64,000 nt of DNA from CAUPWF01 sp036656795 (GCA_036656795.1 JAVXHR010000001.1:62001-126000), one strand, 5' to 3'. Positions 33,208-42,928 are shown, counted from the first letter of the stretch. Numbers and translations: made by a program. The notes: generated by a model from the letters alone, not told the origin.

Positions 33208-34806
33208 ATGAAAGGTCTAGGAAAAAAAGGAATTGGCGCAATTATTGTGGCGTTAGTAGCAGGTTTATATTATTATGTTGCATTACCGGCAATTAATATT
33301 CATTCATCTGATGTCTGGGTATTTGCGATATTTGTAATAATTATCATTGCCGCAATTTATATTGGTAAGAAACGATTGGGAAGAGGAGAAATTAAAGAAT
33401 CCAAAGGAATCAAACGAATAGGAGCAGTGCTTTTAGTGATTGTTGCAATTTATCTAATTGGTACATTATTATCTTCTCCTATTATTAATGCAAAGAAATA
33501 TCAGACACTTTTAAAGGTGGAAGAGGGCGAATTTACGAAAGATATTGAAGAATTGTCATTTGATCAAATACCACTTTTGGACAGAGATTCGGCTACGCTC
33601 TTAGGAAACCGTAAGATGGGTAGCATGGTTGAGATGGTTTCACAATTTGAAGTAGATAATCTTTACAGTCAAATCAATTATCAAGATAAGCCAGTTCGTG
33701 TATCACCGTTAAGGTATGCAAGTGCGATTAAATGGTTTACCAATCAATCAAAAGGGATACCGGCATATATTCAGATTAACATGGCGAATCAGACAACAGA
33801 ATTAGTGAAGTTAAAAGAAGGAATGCGATATTCAACCAGTGAATATTTTAATCGGAATATTTATCGTCACTTAAGATTTGCTTATCCAACGTATATCTTT
33901 GATGAATTAAGTTTTGAAATTGATGATGATGGAGTTCCGTATTGGATTGCACCGGTTAAAAAATACAATATTGGATTATTTGGTGGTGTTACAGTAGGAC
34001 GTGTTGTATTATGTAATGCAATTACAGGGGAGACAACGGATTATGATATTGCAGATGTACCAGAGTGGGTGGATCATGCATATTCAGCTGATCTGCTAGT
34101 ACAATTATATGATTATTATGGCTCTTTAAAACATGGATATTTTAATAGTGTTCTTGGACAGAAAGATTGCCTAAAAACGACAAATGGATATAACTATCTC
34201 GCAATTGATGATGATGTATGGGTGTATACGGGCGTAACTTCTGTTAGTGGTGACCAATCAAATGTTGGATTTGTATTAATGAATCAGCGCACCATGGAAA
34301 CAAAATTTTATCCGATAGAAGGGGCAATTGAAGATTCTGCAATGTCATCAGCAGAAGGACAGGTACAGAACTTAAAGTATATTGCAACATTCCCATTATT
34401 ACTAAATATCTCGGGAGAACCAACTTACTTTATTGCCTTAAAAGATGATGCGGGATTGGTTAAAAAATATGCAATGGTTAATGTTCAGAAGTATCAGTTA
34501 GTTGCCATAGGTGACACAGTAGCAGCATGTGAAGAACAATATAATGAATTACTCTTTACCAATGGTGTTAAAAAAGTAGCAGAGGACACGCGACAGGTGA
34601 AGACAATTACCGGCAATATTACAAAGATTGCCCAGGGAGTAATTGAGGGAAATTCTCATTTCTATATTATGATTGAGGGGTCAGACGCTATCTTTGATGT
34701 ATCAGTAGTGGATTTTATTGATATTGTCAAATATGATGTTGGTCAGAATGTTACGGTGGAATATAAAGAAGACAAGAAATTAAATACGGTATTATCACTG
34801 AAATAG
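33208..34806 (+). CDS. Uncharacterised three-helix membrane protein with large soluble domain
   Basis: 532 residues, not recognised with confidence. Three N-terminal transmembrane helices (about 8-29, 35-53, 70-92) with basic loops are followed by a ~430-residue domain, probably extracytoplasmic. That domain is rich in Tyr, Ile and Asp, and contains RKMGSMVEMVSQFEVDNLY, PYWIAPVKKYNIGLFGGVTV, GVVLCNAITGETTDY-like strands and a late GNITKIAQGVIEGNSHFY segment that resembles an OB-like strand set. I recall similar long hypothetical proteins in Firmicutes but cannot name a family. ATG 33208 follows AAAAAGGAG. It has its own promoter and a shared bidirectional terminator, so it acts alone. No function is proposed. 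Confidence 0.75.
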   Translation: MKGLGKKGIGAIIVALVAGLYYYVALPAINIHSSDVWVFAIFVIIIIAAIYIGKKRLGRGEIKESKGIKRIGAVLLVIVAIYLIGTLLSSPIINAKKYQTLLKVEEGEFTKDIEELSFDQIPLLDRDSATLLGNRKMGSMVEMVSQFEVDNLYSQINYQDKPVRVSPLRYASAIKWFTNQSKGIPAYIQINMANQTTELVKLKEGMRYSTSEYFNRNIYRHLRFAYPTYIFDELSFEIDDDGVPYWIAPVKKYNIGLFGGVTVGRVVLCNAITGETTDYDIADVPEWVDHAYSADLLVQLYDYYGSLKHGYFNSVLGQKDCLKTTNGYNYLAIDDDVWVYTGVTSVSGDQSNVGFVLMNQRTMETKFYPIEGAIEDSAMSSAEGQVQNLKYIATFPLLLNISGEPTYFIALKDDAGLVKKYAMVNVQKYQLVAIGDTVAACEEQYNELLFTNGVKKVAEDTRQVKTITGNITKIAQGVIEGNSHFYIMIEGSDAIFDVSVVDFIDIVKYDVGQNVTVEYKEDKKLNTVLSLK

Positions 34807-34816
34807 AAACAGGTAT

Positions 34817-34860
34817 TAAAATAGAGCAGGCATTGTGAAAGCAATGTCTGCTCTATTTTA
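34817..34860. terminator. Bidirectional terminator between converging genes
   Basis: A 19-bp stem (34817-34835 with 34842-34860, one G-U) has A-run and U-run arms on both sides, so it can serve the plus gene ending at 34806 and the minus gene ending at 34873. Confidence 0.8.
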
Positions 34861-34872
34861 ATTCATGTTAGA

Positions 34873-35295
34873 TTAATTCAAGATTTCACAATCTGTTAAA
34901 TCAAGAGTACCAAGCTCTTCTTTCTCAGTACTAAGACTTAGATAAAATTCTATCTCGTCTTCTGCAGAAATAGACTTTAATCTAGAAACAAATTTTGGTA
35001 AATTCTCAGGAGATATGTTCGCATGTTTTAGTATGCCGTCAATAAATATTGCTTGAATGTCATGATTAGAACTAATCATGCCGTAGATAAAACCTATGTA
35101 TTCGTCGATGTTGGTAATTGCCAGATAATCAGCCATACATATTACACGAATATCAAGTGATAAACTAGATGTCTCGCGATGTGATTTCTTAATAAAAACC
35201 ACATTTCCTTCGCATTCTTTAACTGATTTGTTAGCCAAATCAATCATTTGTTGTGTCTTTCCGCTACCTTTAGGGCCTATCAATAAATTAACCAT
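34873..35295 (-). CDS. Small P-loop ATP-binding protein
   Basis: A 140-residue protein that begins with a Walker A (LLIGPKGSGKTQQM, residues 4-17) and has a likely Walker B strand AIFIDGIL near residue 80. There is no room for ABC or AAA lid features, so it is a minimal nucleotide-binding domain. The length and GPKGSGKT motif suggest the compact clostridial 'ATP-binding protein' family of unknown role. Function is not assigned. It has a strong promoter of its own (TTGCGA, 17, TATAAT) and an 8-base direct repeat near the transcription start that may be an operator. Confidence 0.75.
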   Translation of the reverse strand: MVNLLIGPKGSGKTQQMIDLANKSVKECEGNVVFIKKSHRETSSLSLDIRVICMADYLAITNIDEYIGFIYGMISSNHDIQAIFIDGILKHANISPENLPKFVSRLKSISAEDEIEFYLSLSTEKEELGTLDLTDCEILN

Positions 35296-35321
35296 AGCAA
35301 AATCTCCTTTATGCGTATTTT

Positions 35322-35343
35322 TCGTACCGTACTTCTCGTACCG
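35322..35343. repeat. Direct repeat TCGTACCG, possible operator
   Basis: TCGTACCG occurs at 35322-35329 and again at 35336-35343, a 14-base period, just downstream of the minus-strand -10 of the P-loop gene. Same-face spacing is off by a third of a turn, so protein binding is only a guess. Confidence 0.4.
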
Positions 35344-35357
35344 AATTACTTGTTATT

Positions 35358-35386
35358 ATTATACACTAATATGAATACAGTCGCAA
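35358..35386 (-). promoter_or_regulatory. Promoter of the P-loop protein gene
   Basis: On the minus strand, TTGCGA (35381-35386) and TATAAT (35358-35363) with a 17-bp spacer. Confidence 0.6.
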
Positions 35387-35429
35387 CAATAGAATGAAAG
35401 AATAATGAAAGATAATCTACTACTTTGGG

Positions 35430-35458
35430 TTGTAAAAATATGCGTCCTATGGTACGCT
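35430..35458 (+). promoter_or_regulatory. Candidate promoter of leuS
   Basis: TTGTAA (35430-35435), 17-bp spacer, then TACGCT (35453-35458) with TGG just upstream as a possible extended -10. No T-box is seen before leuS. Confidence 0.3.
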
Positions 35459-35487
35459 TAACAAATATTATGTAGGAGGACAAACAC

Positions 35488-37905
35488 ATGGCAACACCAT
35501 ACAATCACAAAGCCATAGAGAAAAAATGGCGAGAAAACTGGAAAGAAAACCCAGTGAATATTACAGAAGATGCAAAAGGGAAAAGAGAAAAATATTATTG
35601 TCTTGATATGTTTCCATATCCATCAGGAAATGGGTTACATGTAGGACATTGGAGAGGATATGTTATTTCTGACGTTTGGAGCCGTTACAAGTTATTGAAC
35701 GGATATTATATTGTGCACCCAATGGGGTGGGATGCATTTGGGTTACCGGCAGAGAATTATGCCATTAAGATGGGTGTGCATCCGTCCAAATCAACAGCAG
35801 AGAATATCACGAATATCAAACGACAAATTGATGAGATAGCTGCCTTATATGATTGGGATATGGAGGTAAACACAACAGATCCTGAGTTCTATAAATGGAC
35901 CCAATGGATTTTTGTGAAGATGTTCAAAGAAGGATTGGCTTATGAAAAGGAATTTCCAATTAACTGGTGTCCTTCTTGTAAGACAGGCCTTGCGAATGAA
36001 GAAGTTGTAAATGGCACATGTGAACGTTGTGGGGCTGAAGTGACTAAAAAGAATCTGCGGCAGTGGATGTTGAAAATCACGGCGTATGCAGAACGTTTGT
36101 TAGAAGATCTGGATAAACTGGACTGGCCGGAAAAAGTAAAGAAGATGCAGTCTGACTGGATTGGAAAGAGTCATGGTTCTGAGGTCGATTTTACGGTAGA
36201 TGGTTCTAATAAAAAGATTACGGTCTATACAACCAGACCGGATACGCTCTATGGTGCTACATTTATGGTACTTGCACCGGAACATGCAATGGCGAAAGAA
36301 TTAGTAACAGAAGATACAAAAGATTCTGTGGAAGAATATATTCTAAAATCGTCCATGCGTTCATCGGTAGACCGATTACAGGGAAAAGACAAGACCGGAG
36401 TATTTACCGGAAGTTATGCGATAAATCCTGTCAATCAGGAGTTGGTTCCTATTTGGTTGTCTGATTATGTATTTGCGGATTATGGAACAGGTGCAATTAT
36501 GTGTGTACCGGCTCATGATGACCGCGATTTTGATTTTGCAACAAAATTTGGGATTCCAATTATTGAAGTGATATCAGAAGATGGAAAGACACATGAGATG
36601 ACAGAACCATATCTAGGTGCGGGAAAGATGGTTAATTCCGGTGAATGGACAGGTATGGATTCAGAAGAAATCAAAGAAAAAGCACCATTTATTATGGAAA
36701 AACGTGGAATTGGAAAAGCAACTACAAATTATAAATTAAGAGATTGGGTATTCTCACGTCAACGATATTGGGGAGAACCGATTCCAATTGTGCATTGTCC
36801 GTCTTGTGGTGCAGTACCAATTCCGGAGGAGCAGCTTCCACTAAGATTGCCGGAAGTGGATTCTTATGAACCAACGGGAACAGGGGAATCACCTCTTGCA
36901 GGTATCACAGAGTGGGTAAATACCACCTGTCCTATATGTGGAAAACCTGCAAAACGAGAAACCAATACTATGCCTCAATGGGCAGGATCTTCTTGGTATT
37001 TTTTACGTTATATTGACAATCATAATACAGAGGAGTTGGTTTCAAAAGAAAAGGCACACGAGATGCTTCCGGTTGACATGTATATTGGAGGGGTAGAACA
37101 TGCGGTTCTTCACCTGTTATATTCAAGATTTTATACCAAATTCTTATGTGATATAGGAGCAATTGATTTTGATGAACCATTTACAAAGTTATTTAATCAA
37201 GGAATGATTACCGGGAAAAACGGAATTAAGATGAGTAAGTCAAAAGGAAATGTAGTTTCACCGGATGACCTTGTAAAGGATTATGGTTGCGATTCGCTGA
37301 GAATGTATGAATTGTTTGTTGGACCACCGGAATTAGATGCAGAATGGGATGATCGTGGAATTGATGGAGTATATCGTTTCTTGAATCGTCTTTGGAATCT
37401 AGTGATTGATAGCAAAGAAAGTAATGTGACAGCTTCTAAAGAGATGATTAAGGTACGTCATAAGATGATACATGATGTTACTACACGTTTGGAAAGTTTT
37501 AGCTTGAATACAGTAATATCCGGGTTTATGGAATACAATAATAAATTAATTGAAATTGCAAAAAAAGAGGGTGGAGTTGACCTAGAAACCCTTGGAACAG
37601 TAGCGATATTATTAGCGCCTTTTGCGCCACATATGGCAGAAGAAATCTGGCAGCAACTAGGACATCAAGAATCTGTGTTTCGGGCAGTATGGCCAATATA
37701 TGATGAAGAAGCAATGAAAGATGATGAATTAGAAGTTGCAGTGCAGATTAATGGGAAAACGAAAACAGTGATTACTATTCAAGCCGATATATCAAAGGAA
37801 GATGCACTTGCAGCAGGAAAAGAAGCGATTGCCGACAAATTAACCGGAACAATCGTAAAAGAAATCTATGTTCCGGGAAGAATCATCAATATCGTGCAAA
37901 AATAG
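35488..37905 (+). CDS. leuS: Leucine--tRNA ligase
   Basis: Class I synthetase that charges tRNA-Leu. 805 residues, normal for bacteria. HIGH motif as HVGH in PSGNGLHVGHWRGY; KMSKS in IKMSKSKGNVV (about residue 580). A zinc-type CPSCKTG...CERCG knuckle is near residue 160. The CP1 editing domain lies between (about 225-420, with TTRPDTLYGATFMVL and CVPAHDDRDFDFA). The C-terminal domain ends normally. The ATG at 35488 has GGAGGA nearby. Unlike pheST, its 190-base upstream region shows no T-box. Confidence 0.97.
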   Translation: MATPYNHKAIEKKWRENWKENPVNITEDAKGKREKYYCLDMFPYPSGNGLHVGHWRGYVISDVWSRYKLLNGYYIVHPMGWDAFGLPAENYAIKMGVHPSKSTAENITNIKRQIDEIAALYDWDMEVNTTDPEFYKWTQWIFVKMFKEGLAYEKEFPINWCPSCKTGLANEEVVNGTCERCGAEVTKKNLRQWMLKITAYAERLLEDLDKLDWPEKVKKMQSDWIGKSHGSEVDFTVDGSNKKITVYTTRPDTLYGATFMVLAPEHAMAKELVTEDTKDSVEEYILKSSMRSSVDRLQGKDKTGVFTGSYAINPVNQELVPIWLSDYVFADYGTGAIMCVPAHDDRDFDFATKFGIPIIEVISEDGKTHEMTEPYLGAGKMVNSGEWTGMDSEEIKEKAPFIMEKRGIGKATTNYKLRDWVFSRQRYWGEPIPIVHCPSCGAVPIPEEQLPLRLPEVDSYEPTGTGESPLAGITEWVNTTCPICGKPAKRETNTMPQWAGSSWYFLRYIDNHNTEELVSKEKAHEMLPVDMYIGGVEHAVLHLLYSRFYTKFLCDIGAIDFDEPFTKLFNQGMITGKNGIKMSKSKGNVVSPDDLVKDYGCDSLRMYELFVGPPELDAEWDDRGIDGVYRFLNRLWNLVIDSKESNVTASKEMIKVRHKMIHDVTTRLESFSLNTVISGFMEYNNKLIEIAKKEGGVDLETLGTVAILLAPFAPHMAEEIWQQLGHQESVFRAVWPIYDEEAMKDDELEVAVQINGKTKTVITIQADISKEDALAAGKEAIADKLTGTIVKEIYVPGRIINIVQK

Positions 37906-37922
37906 AGTGAGGAGCTTGCAAC

Positions 37923-38867
37923 ATGTTGAATATCTATAGAACAGACAATGGAATTTTATCCGAGGAGCCTGTATTCTGCGACGGGGTGTGGGTCAATATG
38001 ATATCTCCTACTATGGAAGAGAGTCATCGAGTGGCGGACCAATATGGCATAGATATTGTAGATATTCGAGCGGCTTTGGACGATGAAGAGAGTTCACGTG
38101 TAGAATTAGAAGATGGATATACCTTGATATTGGTAGATGTTCCATTTGAAGAGATACGTAATCACAGAAAAGCGTATACGACTATCCCGTTGGGGATTTT
38201 AATTGTGCAAGGAGCAATTATTACAGTATGTGCAAAAGAAACAATTGTGCTAAAAAGATTTACAGATAAGGGAATTAAGCGCTTTAGTACCAAGAAACGT
38301 ATGCGATTTATCTATCAGATTCTATTTCGTATTGCAAATGTATATCAGGTTTATCTACGTGTTATTGACAAACGTCGCAGTGAGATAGAGGGGCGTGCAG
38401 GAAGTAATGCTACAGAAGATGGGGATTTAATGGATTTACATGAGTTGGAATCCAATCTGGTATATTTTGCAACTTCATTGAGTGCGAATCGTATGGTATT
38501 GGATCGTCTGACTCGATATGAGAGAATCGAACAGTATCCGGAAGATAAGGAATTGTTGGAAGATGTTATTGTAGAGAACCGACAAGCCATTGAGATGACG
38601 AATATCTATCGGGATATTATTCATGGTACAAGAGATTTGCTTTCTACAGTGATTAATAATCGCCTGAATAATATGATGAAATTTTTAACATCTATCACGT
38701 TAGTTATGGCAATACCAACTATCATATCCGGAATCTATGGAATGAATGTAAGCAGTAAATGGATGCCATTGTCAGATACCCCTCATGGTTTTCTGATTAT
38801 CTGTATTTTGACATTCGTTATATGTGCAATAGCATTGATTATGTTGAAACGAAGAAAGATGTTATAG
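37923..38867 (+). CDS. corA: CorA-family magnesium (or divalent metal) transporter
   Basis: 314 residues. A large cytoplasmic N-terminal domain is followed by two C-terminal helices. The defining loop YGMNVS (residues about 274-279) ends the first helix, as in all CorA pores. The charged end KRRKML is short. The gene starts 17 bases after leuS and probably shares its transcript, then a strong terminator follows. Substrate within the CorA group (Mg2+, Co2+, Ni2+, Zn2+) cannot be told from sequence alone. Confidence 0.92.
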   Translation: MLNIYRTDNGILSEEPVFCDGVWVNMISPTMEESHRVADQYGIDIVDIRAALDDEESSRVELEDGYTLILVDVPFEEIRNHRKAYTTIPLGILIVQGAIITVCAKETIVLKRFTDKGIKRFSTKKRMRFIYQILFRIANVYQVYLRVIDKRRSEIEGRAGSNATEDGDLMDLHELESNLVYFATSLSANRMVLDRLTRYERIEQYPEDKELLEDVIVENRQAIEMTNIYRDIIHGTRDLLSTVINNRLNNMMKFLTSITLVMAIPTIISGIYGMNVSSKWMPLSDTPHGFLIICILTFVICAIALIMLKRRKML

Positions 38868-38881
38868 ATGTAAAAAGGGAT

Positions 38882-38929
38882 TAGCCAAACAGCCTTCTTG
38901 ATAAAGAACTCAAGAAGGCTGTTTGGCTA
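38882..38929. terminator. Terminator after corA
   Basis: A perfect 20-bp stem (38882-38901 with 38910-38929) with an 8-base loop, followed by TGTTTG. It also stands downstream of the minus-strand cyclase gene and may serve both. Confidence 0.8.
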
Positions 38930-38974
38930 TGTTTGACTTAGAATAACTAAGCCAATATATTTAAGAAATAAATA

Positions 38975-40093
38975 TTAATCTCGATCATGTACCACAACCT
39001 TGCTGGAACTTTTAGCCTTACATTCATACAAGGCGGCATCGGCACGCTGGATTAATTGGCTGGGAGATAAATCCCCATTATTAAGTGCAAGACCAATGCT
39101 AAGGGAGAATCCTTTTTGATACATTTCCGGAGGGAGATGTTGCTCAAACCGTTCAAGAAGATAGTTACATGTTTCCATTGCTTTTAGTAAGGCCGTATCG
39201 GTCATAATTACACAGAATTCGTCGCCACCATAACGAAATGGAAGGATCGTATCGGATTCTATTTCTAAAAAAATTCCACCAAGAGTAGATAATACCTGAT
39301 CGCCTGTCGTGTGTCCCCAAGTATCATTAATACTTTTAAAACGATCGACATCTATCATAGCGAAAAAATATGGTTTTGTGTGATTCTTTTCTAACTGAGA
39401 AAAATGATCCCGTAATGCCAGACGATTAAACATGCCGGTTAGGTCATCTCTTGATACAAGGTGTTTTAATTGCTGTAGCTCTAGTTCACGTTCCACTACA
39501 GATATTTGTTTCTCATTCTCAAGCTTCATAGTAATCATAGAAAAGGCATATGCAGCACATAATAAGAAAAGAGAAAATATGATTTCTAAAGAAAAAAATT
39601 GACTACGTACGACATCAGGGTTCCAGTGAATAAAATAGGCACTGATATACTGTGTAACAAAACCAACAAAAGCTGTGATACTTGTTAATCTTCTACTTCC
39701 ATAGAGAGTAGTGAGTACAACAGGAAGACTGCAGGCAGCATAAGTGATAATAAAATCACCATGAACTATTGTGATAATGAAAAAAATCATGACACAAGAC
39801 AAAGATACCATGTAATTCTTGTATTTATTAGGAACTGAGAAATGTTTTACAAGAAATAGATACCCTATAATTAGGCAAAGAAAACAAAAAATAGGAAATA
39901 ATATATATTTACAAATATAGATACCTGTAGAACAGCTAATGACCCCCATATTATTCAGGACAAAAAACATAATGACTTCCATAATAGCAATTACAAAAGA
40001 AGTAGCAATCAAGATGTAAAGATGTATGGTACGCCATTGGGCATGTATTCTCTTATATTCCTCTACGATGATTTCTTTGGTTGCGGCATTCAT
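38975..40093 (-). CDS. Membrane diguanylate cyclase (GGDEF)
   Basis: Makes cyclic di-GMP from two GTP. 372 residues: about six transmembrane helices (residues 20-195), a short coiled linker (ENEKQISVVERELELQQLK), and a C-terminal GGDEF domain. The active site is intact (RYGGDEFCVIM). The inhibitory RxxD site upstream is absent: those positions hold Ser and Ile (SDTI before LPFRYGG), so product feedback should be lost. The longest frame starts at 40201, but ATG 40093 follows AAGGAG at 40105-40110. Signal input is unknown; the N-terminal region looks like a membrane sensor without PAS. Confidence 0.9.
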   Translation of the reverse strand: MNAATKEIIVEEYKRIHAQWRTIHLYILIATSFVIAIMEVIMFFVLNNMGVISCSTGIYICKYILFPIFCFLCLIIGYLFLVKHFSVPNKYKNYMVSLSCVMIFFIITIVHGDFIITYAACSLPVVLTTLYGSRRLTSITAFVGFVTQYISAYFIHWNPDVVRSQFFSLEIIFSLFLLCAAYAFSMITMKLENEKQISVVERELELQQLKHLVSRDDLTGMFNRLALRDHFSQLEKNHTKPYFFAMIDVDRFKSINDTWGHTTGDQVLSTLGGIFLEIESDTILPFRYGGDEFCVIMTDTALLKAMETCNYLLERFEQHLPPEMYQKGFSLSIGLALNNGDLSPSQLIQRADAALYECKAKSSSKVVVHDRD

Positions 40094-40212
40094 GGGTATG
40101 GTCTCCTTACATTTTATGGTATAAAACACCAAACTACCTCTTAGTATAGAACGAGTTGTGAGAAATGTACAGTGAAATATTAAAATGTTATAAAAAAACA
40201 TATAATATGCAC

Positions 40213-40242
40213 TAAAAAAGGCGATGCGTTTACATCGCCTTT
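40213..40242 (-). terminator. Terminator of the aminopeptidase P gene
   Basis: On the minus strand, AAAGGCGATG pairs with CATCGCCTTT (40217-40226 and 40233-40242) and is followed by a run of T. Confidence 0.85.
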
Positions 40243-40248
40243 AAAATA

Positions 40249-42036
40249 TTAGATTGCTCTTGTATTTACTTTTAACCATGCTCTTTCTTCTTCAGTAAGA
40301 TGAGGAGCAATATTGGCATATACTTGTTCGTGATATTTATTTAATTCTGCTTTTTCAACAGGTGACATCAATTCTGGAATAATGGCATCTAAATCAATCG
40401 GAACAAATGTAATTGGTTCAAAATACATAAATTGTCCATATTCATTAGCTTCGCCTTTGCGTACAATCAATTCATTCTCTGTACGAACACCATGAGAATC
40501 TGCAATATAGATTCCCGGTTCATCGGTAATGACCATTCCTTCTTCAAAAGGATGTGCCTCATGGGCTCTAACCTGCCATCTAAAACCAGTTGGTCCTTCA
40601 TGGATATTCAAAAGGTATCCAATTCCGTGTCCTGTTCCATGATTGAAGTTCAAGTTCATATCCCAGAATGGCTGTCTTGCTAAGATATCTAAGTTATATC
40701 CACATGCACCATATAAGAAATGGGCACGGGCAAGGCTCAGATTACTTCTTGCAACTGTTGTAAAGTGTATTTTTTCCTCTTCGCTTACTTCACCTAGTAC
40801 AATTGTTCTGGTAATATCAGTAGAACCTTCATAATAGTTAGCACCTGTATCTGATAAGAAGAGACCACCGGGTTCTAATGCTACATTAGTTTCTGGTTCA
40901 GATTCATAATGTACAATGGCAGCATGTTCTTTAAATGCACAAATTGGTGCAAAACTTGGCCACAAAAAGCCTTCTTGTTCTCCGCGGAATTCTTCTAATT
41001 TATCAGAAGCACTCATTTCTGTAATTTCAATCTTTCCAACGTTTTGTTTGAGCCAGTAGATGAATTTGGTATGGGCAACACCATCTTTAATGTGTGCTTT
41101 TTGAATGTTTTTCAATTCTACTTTATTTTTCATTGCTTTCATCAACACAGATGGGTTTAGTTTTTCAACTTTTGTTGCATCGGAAGAGATATTGTTATAC
41201 ATTGCATAATTCATTCGTGCAGGGTCAATTAAAAGGGTATCAGAAGCACCAAATTTTTTCACTGCTTCATAGATATCATTGTATGGATATACGGTTACTT
41301 TATTTGTGGTAAACTCAGCACGAATGGTATCATCTAATTTGTTCTTATCTACAAATAAATCAACACCGTCCATATACACAATTGCATAACCAAGTACAAG
41401 TGGTGAGAAAGCAACATCATTTCCACGAATATTCAATAACCAGCAAAGGTCATCTAAAGAAGTGATTACATGGGCATTGGCATTGACTTCCTTCATTGCT
41501 TCTCTTACACGGGATAATTTAGAAGCAGTACTTTCACCTGAATACTTTTCTTCTAGGAAAAATGCAGGCTCTGTAGATAATGCCGGACGGTCTTCCCATA
41601 TCATGTCAATCAGGTCATATTCATAATTAATACTTACGTGCTTGGAAGAAAGTTCTTCTTCAAAAGCTTGTCCTTCTTGCATTGCAATTAGACGTCCGTC
41701 AAATCCAAGTGTCCCATTCTCTGGAAGAGTAGTCATTAAAAATTCTTCGGTAGTAGGAACTCCTGGTTCACCCATCTTAAATAATTTAACACCACTTCCC
41801 GCTAATTGTTGCTCTGCTTGTAAAAAATATCTTCCATCAGTCCATAAACCTGCCTGATCTTTTGTAATAATGGCAGTTCCTGCGGAACCTGTAAATCCTG
41901 TGATAAATCCTCTTGCTTTAAAGTGTGCTCCAACATATTCACTTTGGTGGTTATCCGCCGATGGAATAATATATGCGTCCATCTTCTTTTCAGCCATCAA
42001 TGCGCGTAGCTTTTCAATTCTCTCTGGTACATTCAT
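40249..42036 (-). CDS. Xaa-Pro aminopeptidase (M24B, aminopeptidase P)
   Basis: Removes an N-terminal residue that precedes proline. 595 residues: two creatinase-type N-terminal domains (about 1-300) and the C-terminal pita-bread M24 domain. The metal ligands can be placed: the aspartates in SDTGANYYEGSTDITR, His in NHGTGHGIGYLLNIHEGP, and the glutamates in DEPGIYI and RTENELIV. This three-domain, eukaryote-like layout is common in Clostridia and longer than E. coli PepP. Cytoplasmic, single gene, own terminator. Confidence 0.94.
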   Translation of the reverse strand: MNVPERIEKLRALMAEKKMDAYIIPSADNHQSEYVGAHFKARGFITGFTGSAGTAIITKDQAGLWTDGRYFLQAEQQLAGSGVKLFKMGEPGVPTTEEFLMTTLPENGTLGFDGRLIAMQEGQAFEEELSSKHVSINYEYDLIDMIWEDRPALSTEPAFFLEEKYSGESTASKLSRVREAMKEVNANAHVITSLDDLCWLLNIRGNDVAFSPLVLGYAIVYMDGVDLFVDKNKLDDTIRAEFTTNKVTVYPYNDIYEAVKKFGASDTLLIDPARMNYAMYNNISSDATKVEKLNPSVLMKAMKNKVELKNIQKAHIKDGVAHTKFIYWLKQNVGKIEITEMSASDKLEEFRGEQEGFLWPSFAPICAFKEHAAIVHYESEPETNVALEPGGLFLSDTGANYYEGSTDITRTIVLGEVSEEEKIHFTTVARSNLSLARAHFLYGACGYNLDILARQPFWDMNLNFNHGTGHGIGYLLNIHEGPTGFRWQVRAHEAHPFEEGMVITDEPGIYIADSHGVRTENELIVRKGEANEYGQFMYFEPITFVPIDLDAIIPELMSPVEKAELNKYHEQVYANIAPHLTEEERAWLKVNTRAI

Positions 42037-42211
42037 TTTAAATGCCTCCTACTTTTTATTGTGATATATGTATATCATATGTAAAATGATAACACACTCT
42101 GTGTGTGGATTCAACCAGTGTAATGAGAATAAAAAAAAGATTTATCTGATGATAAGAGTTAGAATGTGATATACTTATTTTGTTTCAATACATTGAATGG
42201 AAAGGTATAGT

Positions 42212-42928
42212 ATGGATAAATTCAATTATGAGTGGGTAGAAAAAAGACCAATACACGAAACCTTTACCGTTGGGGCTTTGCTTGCTGTTGTTGGTGGATT
42301 TTTAGATGCATATACTTACATATTAAGAGGTGGGGTATTTGCAAATGCACAAACTGGGAACATTGTGCTTTTGGCGGTGAACAGTGCGCAAGGAAATGGA
42401 AAGCAGGCGATGTATTATCTTGCACCTATTACAGCGTTTATATTAGGTATATCTGCAACAGAGTTTTTAAAAAAGAAGTATAGTCATGCAACATTTATGG
42501 CATGGGAACACATGATTCTGTTATTAGAGATTGCATTATTACTGGTGGTGGGATTTATTCCCCAATCAGTATCTGATGATGTGGTTAACGTAATGATTTC
42601 TTTTATCTGCTCCATACAGGTCAATAGTTTTCGTAAAATAAAAGGAATGACCTATGCGTCAACAATGTGTACAGGGAATCTTCGCTCAGGTACGGAAAAT
42701 ATTATGCAATATTTTATCAATAAAGATGAGGTGGCAGGAAAAAAAGCTGCCCATTATTTCGGAATTATTATACTATTTATTATAGGGGCAATCTTGGGGG
42801 CAATATTTTCAGATAAATATGGAGTAAGAAGTGTGTGGATATGTTGTGTGGCACTTTTGTTGGTATTTTGTCTGATGCTAGGAGGAGAACATGAGAAGAA
42901 AAGACAGAGAAGTAAAAGAAAAGAGTGA
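42212..42928 (+). CDS. YoaK/DUF1275 family membrane protein
   Basis: 238 residues with about six hydrophobic helices. DUF1275 hallmarks: FTVGALLAVVGGFLDAYTYI, GGVFANAQTGNIVLLA and TYASTMCTGNLRSGTEN. Function unknown for the family. The frame starts with ATG 42197, but GGAAAGG before ATG 42212 gives better spacing. Its end overlaps the next gene by 38 bases. Confidence 0.9.
   Translation: MDKFNYEWVEKRPIHETFTVGALLAVVGGFLDAYTYILRGGVFANAQTGNIVLLAVNSAQGNGKQAMYYLAPITAFILGISATEFLKKKYSHATFMAWEHMILLLEIALLLVVGFIPQSVSDDVVNVMISFICSIQVNSFRKIKGMTYASTMCTGNLRSGTENIMQYFINKDEVAGKKAAHYFGIIILFIIGAILGAIFSDKYGVRSVWICCVALLLVFCLMLGGEHEKKRQRSKRKE

Noticed and set aside
35296..35487. T-box leader before leuS
   Set aside because: No GGGTGGTACCACG-type core or terminator is present in this 190-base gap.
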